From NCBI RefSeq assembly GCF_007997135.1, contig NZ_VORU01000003.1, forward strand, positions 186,001 to 250,000: a DNA stretch of 64,000 nucleotides. Direction: 5' to 3'. This document shows, piece by piece, positions 1 to 8,894 of this stretch. A program made the position numbers and the translations under genes. Source of the DNA: Aequorivita lipolytica (GTDB taxonomy: Bacteria > Bacteroidota > Bacteroidia > Flavobacteriales > Flavobacteriaceae). Positions within the stretch are counted from its first letter, which is position 1, and the number at the start of each line of letters is the position of its first letter. The notes beneath the pieces were generated by a model, which was not told the origin of the DNA, searched no databases, and saw only the letters and a program-made list of their open reading frames with translations.

Positions 1-1
1 C

Positions 2-277
2 ACTCCAATTCAAAGGGACCTTAGAAGTACTTCCTATCTTTCCTTCAGCTTATACCCAACCAAAACCCTCAGCATTATTAGCACTACCTATTACCAACCA
101 AAAATTAAGGATTTTGGCGATTATCGCGTTTCCAATCAAAGCTCCCTGCTGATTGATCTTTTTAAGAATTTTGCTTTTAAAACAACTTACACCTTTATTT
201 ATGACGAAACTCCGGCGGTAGGAATTCCCAATTCACAATACAATTTGGAAAGCGGCTTTGTTTATTCTTTTGATTAA
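2..277 (+). CDS. DUF481-like protein, C-terminal fragment
   Basis: Only about 91 C-terminal residues are in the window; the frame is open from base 2 to the TAA at 275-277. The visible part alternates polar and hydrophobic residues in the way of outer-membrane beta strands, with runs such as SIISTTYYQPKIKDFGDYR, and ends in YNLESGFVYSFD, an aromatic-rich C-terminus typical of barrel proteins. This resembles the flavobacterial DUF481 family, whose members are predicted outer-membrane beta-barrels of unknown role. The start, signal peptide and most of the protein lie upstream. It is separated by 112 bp from the arsenosugar locus and is probably not part of it. The family call rests on remembered resemblance, so it is moderate. 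Confidence 0.6.
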   Translation, partial: TPIQRDLRSTSYLSFSLYPTKTLSIISTTYYQPKIKDFGDYRVSNQSSLLIDLFKNFAFKTTYTFIYDETPAVGIPNSQYNLESGFVYSFD

Positions 278-389
278 AAGTTTAATAACTTTAGCAAGCA
301 ATTCTTTAATTGAAAGACTACTTGCCTATATTTACAACTGTTGAAAAACCAAAACAGGTTCAACTTCGTAACTATAACAAAAATCATCC

Positions 390-728
390 ATGGCTGCCAA
401 CAACTACTATGACCCTGCTGACCTAAGAAAATTTGGAAATATTACCGAATGGAGCAAAGAACTCGGCGATAAATTTTTTGATTACTACGGAAAAGTTTTC
501 GAGGAAGGTGCGCTCACGGCACGAGAAAAAGCTTTGATAGCCTTAGCCGTGGCTCATACCGAACAGTGCCCATACTGCATTGATGCTTATACAAAAGACA
601 CTTTACAAAGAGGCGTAACCAAAGAAGAAATGATGGAAGCCATCCACGTGGGCGCGGCCATAAAAAGCGGCGCAACCTTGGTTCACGGAGTGATGATGAT
701 GAATAAAGTGAACAAATTAGAAATGTAG
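390..728 (+). CDS. Arsenosugar-associated AhpD-like peroxidase (carboxymuconolactone decarboxylase family)
   Basis: A 112-residue protein of the carboxymuconolactone decarboxylase/AhpD superfamily. Residues 43-65 contain TAREKALIALAVAHTEQCPYC, with the redox pair C60 and C63 in a CxxC motif, followed by an all-helical tail ending LVHGVMMMNKVNKLEM. This matches the subfamily (TIGR04169 type) that is found beside the radical SAM protein ArsS, annotated as an arsenosugar biosynthesis-associated peroxidase-like protein. Its actual reaction is not established; a thiol-based redox step on an arsenic intermediate is an inference. It is the first gene of the run, 60 bp before arsS. Its stop codon TAG lies inside a 28-bp palindromic repeat (725-752). 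Confidence 0.9.
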   Translation: MAANNYYDPADLRKFGNITEWSKELGDKFFDYYGKVFEEGALTAREKALIALAVAHTEQCPYCIDAYTKDTLQRGVTKEEMMEAIHVGAAIKSGATLVHGVMMMNKVNKLEM

Positions 729-752
729 GCGCGCGATTAATCGTGAGCCTGC
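725..752. repeat. GC-rich intergenic palindromic repeat, copy 1
   Basis: GTAGGCGCGCGATTAATCGT followed by GAGCCTGC is a copy of the 28-bp palindrome (perfect at 44782-44809) with mismatches in its right half. The peroxidase stop codon TAG (726-728) is inside it. Confidence 0.8.
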
Positions 753-788
753 GAATAATTTATTAGAATACCATTCGATAAAAATTCT

Positions 789-1865
789 ATGCTAAAAGAA
801 AAAAAGAAAAAACAGCAATCCCTTCATAAACGCCACAGCGAACTCGCAGTGGCAAACAAACAACTCGAAAAACTTTCCAACGGCATCTTCGCCAATGGAG
901 AGCTTCCCCTTTTTTCTGAAAAAATAAGGGAAACAAACCAATTTCCGCTCCGTCCAAATAAATTGGAGATCCTACAAATAAATGTTGGCTATATGTGCAA
1001 CCAAGTTTGCGAACACTGCCACGTAGATGCCGGCCCTGATCGAAAGGAAATTATGACACGCGAAACGATGCAGCAGTGTTTGGATGTAATAAAAAACACA
1101 GGTGCGCACACGTTGGATCTAACCGGCGGCGCCCCAGAAATGAACCCCGATTTTCGATGGTTTGTTGATGAAGCGAGCAAAGCCGGAATCAAGGATTTTA
1201 TTGTTCGAAGTAATCTTACCATCATTCGTGCAAATAAAAAATATTACGATTTACCGGAATTTTTCAAAAACCACAATGTGCACGTCGTTAGCAGCATGCC
1301 GCACTGGACGCGAGGAAAAACCGATAAACAAAGAGGCGAAGGCGTTTTTGACCTTTCAATAAAAGCGTTGCAGGAATTGAATGCTGTAGGCTACGGAATG
1401 CCTGAAAGTGATCTCCGATTGGATTTGGTTTACAATCCAAGTGGTGCCTATTTACCCGGCGATCAAGCAAGTATGGAAAAGGAATTTAAACACGCTTTAC
1501 TTGAAGATTTTGGCATTCATTTTCACAATCTTTTCGCCATTACAAACCTTCCCGTTTCCAGATTTTTGGATTATTTGATTGCTTCGGAAAATTATGAGGA
1601 CTATATGTATTCATTGGTTGAAGCCTACAATCCCGCCGCAGTTAAAAACGTGATGTGTCGAAATACAATTTCAATAAGTTGGGATGGGTTTCTATACGAT
1701 TGCGATTTTAACCAAATGCTGGAATTGAAGGTTGCGAGCAAAATCCAACACATTTCAGAATACAACGAAGATATTTTAAACGATAGAAAAATTATAATCT
1801 CCCAACATTGCTACGGTTGTACCGCCGGTGCCGGAAGCAGTTGCCAAGGAGCAGTTGCAGATTAG
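789..1865 (+). CDS. arsS: Arsenosugar biosynthesis radical SAM protein ArsS
   Basis: A 358-residue radical SAM enzyme. The [4Fe-4S]-binding cysteines are C70, C74 and C77 in CNQVCEHCHVDAGPD, and LTGGAPEMNPDF follows as the SAM-binding GGxPE-type motif. The C-terminal half is the DUF3641 domain and ends in HCYGCTAGAGSSCQGAVAD (C341, C344, C352), the hallmark of the TIGR04167/ArsS family, some members of which carry selenocysteine; here all positions are cysteine. In characterised ArsS, SAM cleavage delivers a 5-prime-deoxyadenosyl group to a dimethylarsenic acceptor, forming the precursor nucleoside of arsenosugars. Neighbours (AhpD-like protein, DUF2064, TIGR04283, nucleoside phosphorylase) fit this pathway. 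The stop codon sits in a GATTAGG tandem repeat. Confidence 0.93.
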   Translation: MLKEKKKKQQSLHKRHSELAVANKQLEKLSNGIFANGELPLFSEKIRETNQFPLRPNKLEILQINVGYMCNQVCEHCHVDAGPDRKEIMTRETMQQCLDVIKNTGAHTLDLTGGAPEMNPDFRWFVDEASKAGIKDFIVRSNLTIIRANKKYYDLPEFFKNHNVHVVSSMPHWTRGKTDKQRGEGVFDLSIKALQELNAVGYGMPESDLRLDLVYNPSGAYLPGDQASMEKEFKHALLEDFGIHFHNLFAITNLPVSRFLDYLIASENYEDYMYSLVEAYNPAAVKNVMCRNTISISWDGFLYDCDFNQMLELKVASKIQHISEYNEDILNDRKIIISQHCYGCTAGAGSSCQGAVAD

Positions 1866-1884
1866 GGATTAGGGATTAGGGATT
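1860..1884. repeat. Tandem repeat of GATTAGG, about 3.6 copies
   Basis: Three perfect heptamers and a GATT remnant at 1860-1884. The arsS stop codon TAG (1863-1865) lies in the first unit, and the last aspartate codon GAT belongs to it too. Confidence 0.9.
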
Positions 1885-1941
1885 CGACGAAACCAAATTA
1901 TTTTGTTATCGCAACAAACCTTAAATATCGAATTTTAAACC

Positions 1942-2628
1942 TTGAATACTAAAAAAACCGCCATACTAATATTTGCGAATTCGGCCCAACAAGAGGCCGT
2001 AAACAAACCGTTCCCAAAATCGTCGGCGCTTTTTGATGAGCTCAATAAACAGACATTACAAAAAGTAAAACGCAGCGGCCTGCCCTATTTTCTTTTTTCT
2101 GAAGATGAGCAGCTAGGTACAACTTTTGGCGAAAGATATACCAATGCAATCCAGTTTGTCTATAATCAAGGTTTCGAAAATGTTATTACCATTGGGAATG
2201 ATACGCCCCAACTAAAGACTTCACAATTAATTGAAACCGCCAAAAAACTGGAATACAGCCCCATCATTTTAGGGCCTTCTAAAGATGGGGGATATTATAT
2301 GATGGGATTGAACAGATCCCAATTCAACGTTGAAACCTTTTTAAAACTACCATGGCAAACTTCACAGTTGACGAAGCACATTTCGCGCTTGCTCGCCGCT
2401 CAGAGAATTAAGATCGTTTTTCTGAAAATGTTTGCCGATATTGATTCCATTACTGACGTTGAATCAGTTTTAAATGGTTTCAGAAATATTGGCGTTAATC
2501 TTAAAAAGATTCTTCTTTCCCTATTTTCTTCAGAAAAAAATACAATTTCATTTTCGCCTTTCTTCTTTCAAAATACTTCGAAAGAAATAAAACTCAACAA
2601 AGGCTCTCCCCTATTGCTTCATATTTAA
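1942..2628 (+). CDS. DUF2064 / TIGR04282-like nucleotidyl- or glycosyltransferase, first copy
   Basis: A 228-residue protein of the DUF2064 family (GT-A-like fold, related to TIGR04282 proteins of arsenosugar loci). Visible signatures are VITIGNDTPQL (the GxDxP element near residue 92) and LGPSKDGGYYMMGL near residues 112-125, the conserved substrate-loop motif. The N-terminal ILIFANSAQQE lacks the usual KTRL motif seen in the second copy (10249-10941), so its donor-binding site may differ. The start is TTG at 1942; no nearby ATG would keep the N-terminal strand. The C-terminal 40 residues are serine/phenylalanine rich and not family-like. Reaction unknown; it may add or activate a moiety on the arsenoribose. 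Confidence 0.75.
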   Translation: MNTKKTAILIFANSAQQEAVNKPFPKSSALFDELNKQTLQKVKRSGLPYFLFSEDEQLGTTFGERYTNAIQFVYNQGFENVITIGNDTPQLKTSQLIETAKKLEYSPIILGPSKDGGYYMMGLNRSQFNVETFLKLPWQTSQLTKHISRLLAAQRIKIVFLKMFADIDSITDVESVLNGFRNIGVNLKKILLSLFSSEKNTISFSPFFFQNTSKEIKLNKGSPLLLHI

Positions 2629-2641
2629 TTTTTAAAAAACC

Positions 2642-2676
2642 TGTCAGTCATTGCGAAGAATGAAACAATCCACAGG
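2642..2676. repeat. Dispersed repeat GTCATTGCGAAGAATGAAAC type
   Basis: TGTCAGTCATTGCGAAGAAT followed by GAAACAATCCACA matches the widely seen bacterial CATTGCGAGGAATGAAGCAATC-type element. It lies in the 82-bp spacer before the SusC gene. Confidence 0.6.
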
Positions 2677-2710
2677 TCTGTGAAAATCCTTTTCTAACTA
2701 ATCACAATTT

Positions 2711-5700
2711 ATGAAGCACATATACTTATGCGTATTGCTGTTTTTTTCTATTTACAGCTACGCCCAAACCACCGTTACCGGCACGGTGACCTCGGCGGTT
2801 GATGATATCACTATTCCGTTTGTAACAATACAGGCGAGTAATGGCAAAGCAACAACCACCGATGAAAACGGGAATTATTCCATTTCAGTTTCCGAAAATG
2901 ACAAACTTAAATTCTCCGCAATTGGTTACGCCGCACAAACCGTTTCAGTTGAAAATAGAACTACAATAAACGTTGTTTTGGCTGAAACTACTACCGATCT
3001 TGATGAGGTGGTGGTAACGGCACTCGGTGTAAAACGCGAAACAAAAGAGTTAGGTTACACCGTTCAAGCGCTGAAGTCGGAAGAAATTTCTGAAGTAAAA
3101 TCGGTTAACTTTCTCGACAATCTTGCAGGGAAGTTGGCTGGCGTTACCATAACCCAAGGTGCTACCGGTGTGGGTTCTTCTTCAAAAATCACCATTCGGG
3201 GCGAAGCTTCCTTTTCAAACAACAATCCACTTTTTGTGATTGATGGCACGCCTATAAACAACAACACTGTTTTTAACGTAACGAACGAAGCCGCAGCCGG
3301 ATTTCAGGAAATAGATTTTGGGAACGGCGCGATGGAAGTAAACCCAGACGATATTGAATCTGTCACCGTTCTAAAAGGCCCAACGGCCGCAGCTCTTTAC
3401 GGAACACGTGCCGCAAACGGCGTGATTGTAATAGAGACCAAAGACGGCAGCAAAGCCAAGGGAATGGGCATCAGCGTCAACACATCCCTTTTTGTGGATA
3501 CTGCGTTCAAATTACCAAAATTTCAAAATGAATACGGGCAGGGAAATTCCGGACAGTTTGAATACGTTGACGGGCTGGGTGGCGGAACAAATGACCTTAT
3601 CAGTTATTCCTGGGGACCGAGGTTGGATGTGGGAAATTTAATTCCGCAATATGACAGTCCAGTTTATTTGCCCGATGGAACGGTGGTTCGAGGTGGTGAT
3701 ACTTCGCTATACGACGGACTACCCATTACTGCAACCCCCTTTGTTTCACATCCCGATAATTTGAAGGATTTCTACAAAACGGGGATTACTACCATTAACA
3801 ATGTATCTGTTTCGGATAACTTCGGAAACGGAAATTATCGCCTTTCCTTTACAGATTTAAGAAGCGAATCCATCATTCCCGGTGTAAATCTTGACCGGCA
3901 AACGGTTGCGGCAAACCTAACATTTCGACCAACCGCTAAAACCGAAATTACAACTTCCATGAGTTACGTAAATTCAAACAGCGACAATCGCCCGTCCAAT
4001 GGCTATGGTAGTGAAAACGTGAATTACGCTTTGATAGCCTGGGGTCCGCGCTCGTTGAATATTGAAAATATGAAACAGTATTGGCAGCCCGGTTTGGAAA
4101 ATGTGCAGCATTATTCCTTCAATTATACCTATTTCGACAACCCATATTTCACTTTACTTGAAAACAGAAACTCATTTAATCGCGATCGCGTTTTTGGGAA
4201 TGTTTCAATCAGGCAGAATCTTTCACAACACTTGAGTGTTTCCTTGCGAACAGGAATGGATTATTCCTCAGAAAATCGCGAATTCCGAAGAGCTTACAGC
4301 AGTAATCGCTTTAAAAATGGTGCTTATGCTGAGGACGATGTTTTTTACAGGGAAGTAAACACAGACTTTTTGATCAACTATAACAAGCTCTTCGGAAATT
4401 TCTCTTTTGATATTTCTGCTGGAGGCAATAGATTGGACCAAACAGCTTCAACCAAACAATCGCAAGCTTTGAATTTGGCACAACCTGGAATTTTCAGTTT
4501 GAACAACGCCGCGTCGCCAATCGAGGTTTTTCAGTTTGAATCACAGAAAAGGATTAATTCATTTTACGGAATCGCAAAATTCGGTTTTAAGGATATTGCA
4601 TATTTGGATATAACCGCCCGTAATGATTGGTCCAGCGCTTTGGCTACACCTTTTTCTGTGGATGGCACTTCGTTCTTTTATCCTTCGGCTTCGTTGAGTT
4701 TTATACTTTCAAATGCGGCGAAACTTCCGAGGGTTATTTCCTTCGCAAAATTGCGCGGAAGCATCGCCCAAGTTGGGAATGATACCAATCCGTACCAAAC
4801 TTCGGGAGCATTTGTTTCGCAAACCCCATATTTGGGTCAGCCAACTTTCAGCGACCAAAACTTTATACCGAATTCCAATTTGAAACCCGAGCAGGTTACT
4901 TCGTATGAAGTAGGCGCGGACATTCGTTTTTTTAGAGATAGATTGAATTTCGATTTTACCTATTACAATGCTTTGACCAAAGATCAAATTATTTCGCTGC
5001 CGATTGCTATTTCTTCTGGTTACAACCAACAAGTTGTAAACGGCGGAAAAGTTCGCTCTCAGGGAATTGAATTGGTTGCAGATATAATTCCCGTAAAAAC
5101 TGGAAATTTCAGTTGGAATAGCACCTTCAACTTCAGTAAAAACAAAGCGGTGGTGGAAGAGCTTCCGCAGACAGATGGCAGGTTAACGCTGGCTTACAGT
5201 AGAATTTATGACAGTGCCAACCAAACCGTTTGGTTTCAAGTGGAAGAAGGTGGCGAAATTGGCGATATCTACGGAACAGGTTATTTGAAAAATGAAAATG
5301 GCGATTTCATCCTTACTTCCGAAGGGAGATATATTGCTGATAATACGCTGAAAAAAATAGGAAATTACAATCCTGATTTTATTTTGGGCTGGAACAATAC
5401 TTTCACCTATAAAAACTGGAATCTTGGTTTTTTGTTCGATTGGCGTCAAGGTGGAGAGTTGGTTTCACGAACCCGTGCTTTGGCAACTGTTGGCGGTCAA
5501 CTCGCAGAAACTGCTGGTGACAGAGGCGATATAATTCCGCAAGGTGTTGTAAATATTGGAACAGAAGAAAATCCAAATTACGTTCCAAATACCACAGCAG
5601 TTTCCGCCGAAAGTTATTATCGTCAGTTTTACGATAGAAACCACGAAGAAAACAATACATACGACGCTTCCTATTTAAAGCTTCGTCAGTTTTCAATCGG

Positions 5701-5917
5701 TTACACCTTCAAAACCAGAAAGGGTTTTGCGGGTCTTGACGAAGGTGCGGCGATCGATTTTTCCATAATTGGAAGAAACATATTTGCCATTAGCGACATT
5801 CCCCATTTTGATCCCGAACAACTCGCCGTGCAGGGAACTGGTTTTGTAAGCGGTGTTGAGGATATGAGTTATGCTTCAACCAGAAGTATTGGATTTAAAG
5901 CGGGATTAACATTTTAG
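2711..5917 (+). CDS. SusC/RagA-type TonB-dependent outer-membrane receptor
   Basis: A 1068-residue outer-membrane transporter. Residues 1-19 form a signal peptide ending YSYAQ. A CarboxypepD_reg-like domain follows (TTVTGTVTSAVDDITIPFV to about residue 95), then the DEVVVTALG TonB box region, a plug domain (residues about 110-245 with ITIRGEASFSNNNPLFVIDG and GPTAAALYGTRAANGVIVIE), and a long beta-barrel ending in SIGFKAGLTF. Such proteins form a lidded pore with the SusD partner encoded 89 bp downstream (6007-7449). Its substrate cannot be read from sequence; the place between arsS and pathway enzymes suggests an organoarsenical, a sugar phosphate or another precursor. Length and architecture are normal. 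Confidence 0.95.
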   Translation: MKHIYLCVLLFFSIYSYAQTTVTGTVTSAVDDITIPFVTIQASNGKATTTDENGNYSISVSENDKLKFSAIGYAAQTVSVENRTTINVVLAETTTDLDEVVVTALGVKRETKELGYTVQALKSEEISEVKSVNFLDNLAGKLAGVTITQGATGVGSSSKITIRGEASFSNNNPLFVIDGTPINNNTVFNVTNEAAAGFQEIDFGNGAMEVNPDDIESVTVLKGPTAAALYGTRAANGVIVIETKDGSKAKGMGISVNTSLFVDTAFKLPKFQNEYGQGNSGQFEYVDGLGGGTNDLISYSWGPRLDVGNLIPQYDSPVYLPDGTVVRGGDTSLYDGLPITATPFVSHPDNLKDFYKTGITTINNVSVSDNFGNGNYRLSFTDLRSESIIPGVNLDRQTVAANLTFRPTAKTEITTSMSYVNSNSDNRPSNGYGSENVNYALIAWGPRSLNIENMKQYWQPGLENVQHYSFNYTYFDNPYFTLLENRNSFNRDRVFGNVSIRQNLSQHLSVSLRTGMDYSSENREFRRAYSSNRFKNGAYAEDDVFYREVNTDFLINYNKLFGNFSFDISAGGNRLDQTASTKQSQALNLAQPGIFSLNNAASPIEVFQFESQKRINSFYGIAKFGFKDIAYLDITARNDWSSALATPFSVDGTSFFYPSASLSFILSNAAKLPRVISFAKLRGSIAQVGNDTNPYQTSGAFVSQTPYLGQPTFSDQNFIPNSNLKPEQVTSYEVGADIRFFRDRLNFDFTYYNALTKDQIISLPIAISSGYNQQVVNGGKVRSQGIELVADIIPVKTGNFSWNSTFNFSKNKAVVEELPQTDGRLTLAYSRIYDSANQTVWFQVEEGGEIGDIYGTGYLKNENGDFILTSEGRYIADNTLKKIGNYNPDFILGWNNTFTYKNWNLGFLFDWRQGGELVSRTRALATVGGQLAETAGDRGDIIPQGVVNIGTEENPNYVPNTTAVSAESYYRQFYDRNHEENNTYDASYLKLRQFSIGYTFKTRKGFAGLDEGAAIDFSIIGRNIFAISDIPHFDPEQLAVQGTGFVSGVEDMSYASTRSIGFKAGLTF

Positions 5918-5918
5918 A

Positions 5919-5985
5919 CCCACCCCTAACCCCTCCCGAAGGGAGGGGAACAAAAGCCCCTCCTTTGGAGGGGTTGGGGAGGACT
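5919..5985. repeat. Hairpin repeat between SusC and SusD genes
   Basis: CCCACCCCTAACCCCTCCCG and the following AAGCCCCTCCTTTGGAGGGG (then TTGGGGAGG) form nested G/C-rich stems: CCCTCCC/GGGAGGG and CCCCTCC/GGAGGGG. A near copy lies at 7450-7519. Confidence 0.85.
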
Positions 5986-6006
5986 CTTAACATAAAACAA
6001 TAAATT

Positions 6007-7449
6007 ATGAAAAACAAATTATACATTTTCAGCTTGGTTTGCCTGCTTTTTGCAAGCGGATGTACCAAAGATTTTGAGGAAATAAATACGAACCCAAACG
6101 CACCGAATAGCGTGCAGCCAAGTCTTTTGCTTCGACAGGTAATTTATGATTTTGGCGAACAGATGAGCTACGAAGGTTTCGTGGCCGGCGATTTACTTTC
6201 GCAGCACAGAACAGCGATTGACTTTAACCTTTTTGACCGACACGCGTTGAAATCGCCGCAATTGGGTGGAAATCCTTGGCCAGTTTTTTACGTAAACCTT
6301 CGCGATAACGAGATTTTATTAAACCAAGCGCAAACGGTGCAAACCTACGCAGTTTACGAAGGGCCTGCCCTAATTATGAAAGCTTATATGGCAGCAGGAT
6401 TGACCGATCTTTTTGGCGATGTTCCTTACATTGAAGCTTTCAATGGTGTAAATGGAACTGTCACGCCGAAATACGATAAACAGGAAGACATTTACTTGGC
6501 CGATGGCGGAATTTTGGATAATCTCAACAAAGGCATTGCCGCAATCAACAATTACAACGATGTACTTCCGCTGGAAGGCGATATACTTTTCAACGGAAAT
6601 TTGGACGGTTGGGTAAAGTTTGCAAACGCTTTGAAAATAAAAGCATTGTTGAGAATTTCAGGAAAAATTGATGTTTCGGCACAACTGCAAGCCATTTACA
6701 GTTCTGGAAATTACATTCAAAGTAATTCTGAAAATGCAATTTTCAATTTTACAAATACAGATCCGAACCGATTCCGTTTGGCAAAACTCCGCGTGGGCGA
6801 TTTTAACAACTTTGTGCTTTCGGAAACTATGGAAGATATCATGCTCGGCTTTAACGACGATAGAATTGATGCGTTTTTTCGTCCTTTTCAAAATTCAACA
6901 AATGGCGAATTTAATGGCCTGATAAACGGAATTGACGCCTCAAACACTTCCATAGAATTGTCGGATTATTCGCTTGCGGGTACCATTTTCCGCGAAGATA
7001 CTTCAACGCTCGACGCCAACTTTCTGACCGCCTGGGAAACCTATCTCAATTTGGCCGAAGCCGCGCAAAAAGGTTTGATTACTGCAAATGCAAAAGATTT
7101 ATACGAAACTGGCGTAACGCTGGCATTTGAATATTGGAATGCGCCGCTGCCTCCAGATTATTTAACCGGCCCCGCCGCTTTTGATGCGTCCGGCACAACT
7201 CCCATTCAGCAAATTGTTACCCAAAAGTGGATTGCAAACATCATCAACGGTTACGAAGGTTGGGTGGAATATCGACGTACAGGTTTCCCAATGCTAAAAC
7301 CTGTTGCAGCAAGTTTGAACGACGGTTTAATCCCGGTAAGAATGCCGTATCCCGCAGAAGAACAGGCATTGAATGCAGATAATTATAATGAAGCGGCATC
7401 AAACACAGATGGCAATAGCATCAATTTCCCAGTTTGGTGGGATGAATAG
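6007..7449 (+). CDS. SusD/RagB-family outer-membrane lipoprotein
   Basis: A 480-residue SusD-like surface lipoprotein. The lipobox FASGC puts the lipidated cysteine at residue 19, followed by TKDFEEINTNPNAPNSVQPS, the characteristic start of the SusD-like_2 subfamily. Helical TPR-like segments follow, for example ALIMKAYMAAGLTDLFGDVPYIEAF. It pairs with the SusC receptor immediately upstream and would bind substrate at the cell surface. The gene is bracketed by two near-identical hairpin-forming repeats (5919-5985 and 7450-7519). The ligand is unknown; genomic context links it to arsenosugar biosynthesis rather than to a polysaccharide utilisation locus, because no polysaccharide hydrolase lies nearby on the same strand. 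Confidence 0.93.
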   Translation: MKNKLYIFSLVCLLFASGCTKDFEEINTNPNAPNSVQPSLLLRQVIYDFGEQMSYEGFVAGDLLSQHRTAIDFNLFDRHALKSPQLGGNPWPVFYVNLRDNEILLNQAQTVQTYAVYEGPALIMKAYMAAGLTDLFGDVPYIEAFNGVNGTVTPKYDKQEDIYLADGGILDNLNKGIAAINNYNDVLPLEGDILFNGNLDGWVKFANALKIKALLRISGKIDVSAQLQAIYSSGNYIQSNSENAIFNFTNTDPNRFRLAKLRVGDFNNFVLSETMEDIMLGFNDDRIDAFFRPFQNSTNGEFNGLINGIDASNTSIELSDYSLAGTIFREDTSTLDANFLTAWETYLNLAEAAQKGLITANAKDLYETGVTLAFEYWNAPLPPDYLTGPAAFDASGTTPIQQIVTQKWIANIINGYEGWVEYRRTGFPMLKPVAASLNDGLIPVRMPYPAEEQALNADNYNEAASNTDGNSINFPVWWDE

Positions 7450-7519
7450 TCCCACCCCTAGCCCCTCCCAAAGGGAAGGGAATATAAAAGCCCCTCCTTT
7501 GGAGGGGTTGGGGAGGACT
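7450..7519. repeat. Hairpin repeat after the SusD gene
   Basis: A near copy of the element at 5919-5985, with AAAAGCCCCTCCTTTGGAGG followed by GGTTGGGGAGG. It flanks susD on the other side; similar intergenic G/C-rich repeats are known in flavobacteria. Confidence 0.85.
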
Positions 7520-7533
7520 TTTAAACAAAATTT

Positions 7534-8868
7534 ATGAACGTAGAAATTTGGCAATGGGCATTGATAATCGTATCGAGTTTGATACTGTTTTTCCTTTCCC
7601 CATTAGCTAAAACCACTGATCAATTTTTTAAGGCCACGCACCGCAAAAAAGCGCCCAATGCGTTTATGCTCACGGGAAGCCTCATTATTTCGTGGATTTT
7701 TGCGAAAAGCATTACTAACGCCGCAAATCTCGGCCTCAATTTCGGGATTGTGGGCGGCGTTGCTTATGCCGGATATTATTTGTCCTTTGCCGTGGCGGGG
7801 ATTATTATTTATTTCCTGAGAAAAGATGGCGGGTTTACAAGCATCCACCACTTTTTAACGAGCCGTTTCGGAAAAGGCGCAATGCGGATTTTTTCTGTTT
7901 TAATCGCAATCCGTTTGTTCAACGAAGTTTGGAGCAACACGATGGTAATTGGCACCTATTTTGGCGAACAGGGAAGCTCTGCCTCTTATTGGTCTATTAT
8001 GGTTTTTACGGCATTGACTTTGGCTTATGCAATGAAAGGTGGCTTGAGCAGTTCCATTTTTACCGATGTAATTCAAATGGGTCTATTTGCCATTTTGCTT
8101 TGTATTATTCTTTGGAAAATATTTTCTGTGGAAGATTTCACAGTTGCAGAAGTTGCTAGTTCAGGAACTTGGAGTTTTGGATTGGGACTCAATCTATTTT
8201 TCGCAGCAATCATTCAATCATTTAGTTACCCTTTTCACGACCCAGTTTTGACGGATCGTGCTTTTTTAAGTTCGCCTAAAACTACACTGAAAAGTTTTTT
8301 ATGGGCTACTTTATTAGGCGGTTTGTGTATCGTACTTTTTAGTGTAATCGGTATTTATGCAAAAATGCAAGGAATGGAAGGACAGGCGGCGGTTGAAGTT
8401 GGCAAAGCATTTGGCGTGATTATACTTTTGGTTATAAATTTCATTATGATCACCTCCGCTGCTTCCACTTTGGACTCAACTTTTTCTTCATTTTCAAAAT
8501 TGCTTGCGGTAGATCTAAAGTTGGGAAAAAACTTAAGTTTCGGACGATTATCAATGGCAATTATTGCAATATTGGGAACCATTCCAGTATTTTTGAATGC
8601 CGAAATCCTTTCCGCTACAACTATATCTGGAACGATGGTAATTGGACTTACCCCCGTATTTTTATTTTGGAAAATGAAAGCTCCTAAAGTGAGTTTTTAC
8701 GTAAGTGTACTGATGGGAATTGTTTTCGGCTTTATTTTGGTTTTTGAAATTTTTCCAAAGCAACTCATTTTCACCGAAGGCAAATACGCCGATTTGCTTT
8801 GGGTAAACATTTGGGGAATTGGCAGTTGTATACTTTTATATTTAATACCAACTTGGATAAAAAAATAG
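7534..8868 (+). CDS. Sodium:solute symporter (SSS family)
   Basis: A 444-residue inner-membrane protein with about twelve hydrophobic segments. It carries SSS-type features: FFKATHRKKAPNAFMLTGSL after the first helix, MKGGLSSSIFTDVIQMG near residues 168-184 (the conserved GGLxxxxxTDxxQ signature), and a serine-rich SAASTLDSTFSSFSKLLAVD near residues 308-327 resembling the sodium-site helix. It would move a solute across the inner membrane with sodium. Position directly after SusC/SusD suggests the same substrate passes both membranes. The substrate is not readable from sequence. The next gene starts 26 bp after its stop, consistent with an operon. Confidence 0.88.
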   Translation: MNVEIWQWALIIVSSLILFFLSPLAKTTDQFFKATHRKKAPNAFMLTGSLIISWIFAKSITNAANLGLNFGIVGGVAYAGYYLSFAVAGIIIYFLRKDGGFTSIHHFLTSRFGKGAMRIFSVLIAIRLFNEVWSNTMVIGTYFGEQGSSASYWSIMVFTALTLAYAMKGGLSSSIFTDVIQMGLFAILLCIILWKIFSVEDFTVAEVASSGTWSFGLGLNLFFAAIIQSFSYPFHDPVLTDRAFLSSPKTTLKSFLWATLLGGLCIVLFSVIGIYAKMQGMEGQAAVEVGKAFGVIILLVINFIMITSAASTLDSTFSSFSKLLAVDLKLGKNLSFGRLSMAIIAILGTIPVFLNAEILSATTISGTMVIGLTPVFLFWKMKAPKVSFYVSVLMGIVFGFILVFEIFPKQLIFTEGKYADLLWVNIWGIGSCILLYLIPTWIKK

Positions 8869-8894
8869 AACATATAAAAAATCTGAAAGGAAAG

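Noticed and set aside
789-1865. Selenocysteine in ArsS
   Set aside because: Some family members use an in-frame TGA, but here all conserved positions near the N-terminal cluster and C-terminus are cysteine codons and the frame has no TGA.
1942-2628. The first DUF2064 gene as a pseudogene
   Set aside because: The frame is intact with the TDGGYY-type substrate loop conserved; only the N-terminal motif and tail differ. Divergence is a better reading.
2642-2676. An insertion sequence end before the SusC gene
   Set aside because: The repeat is a short dispersed element; no transposase or target duplication is seen.
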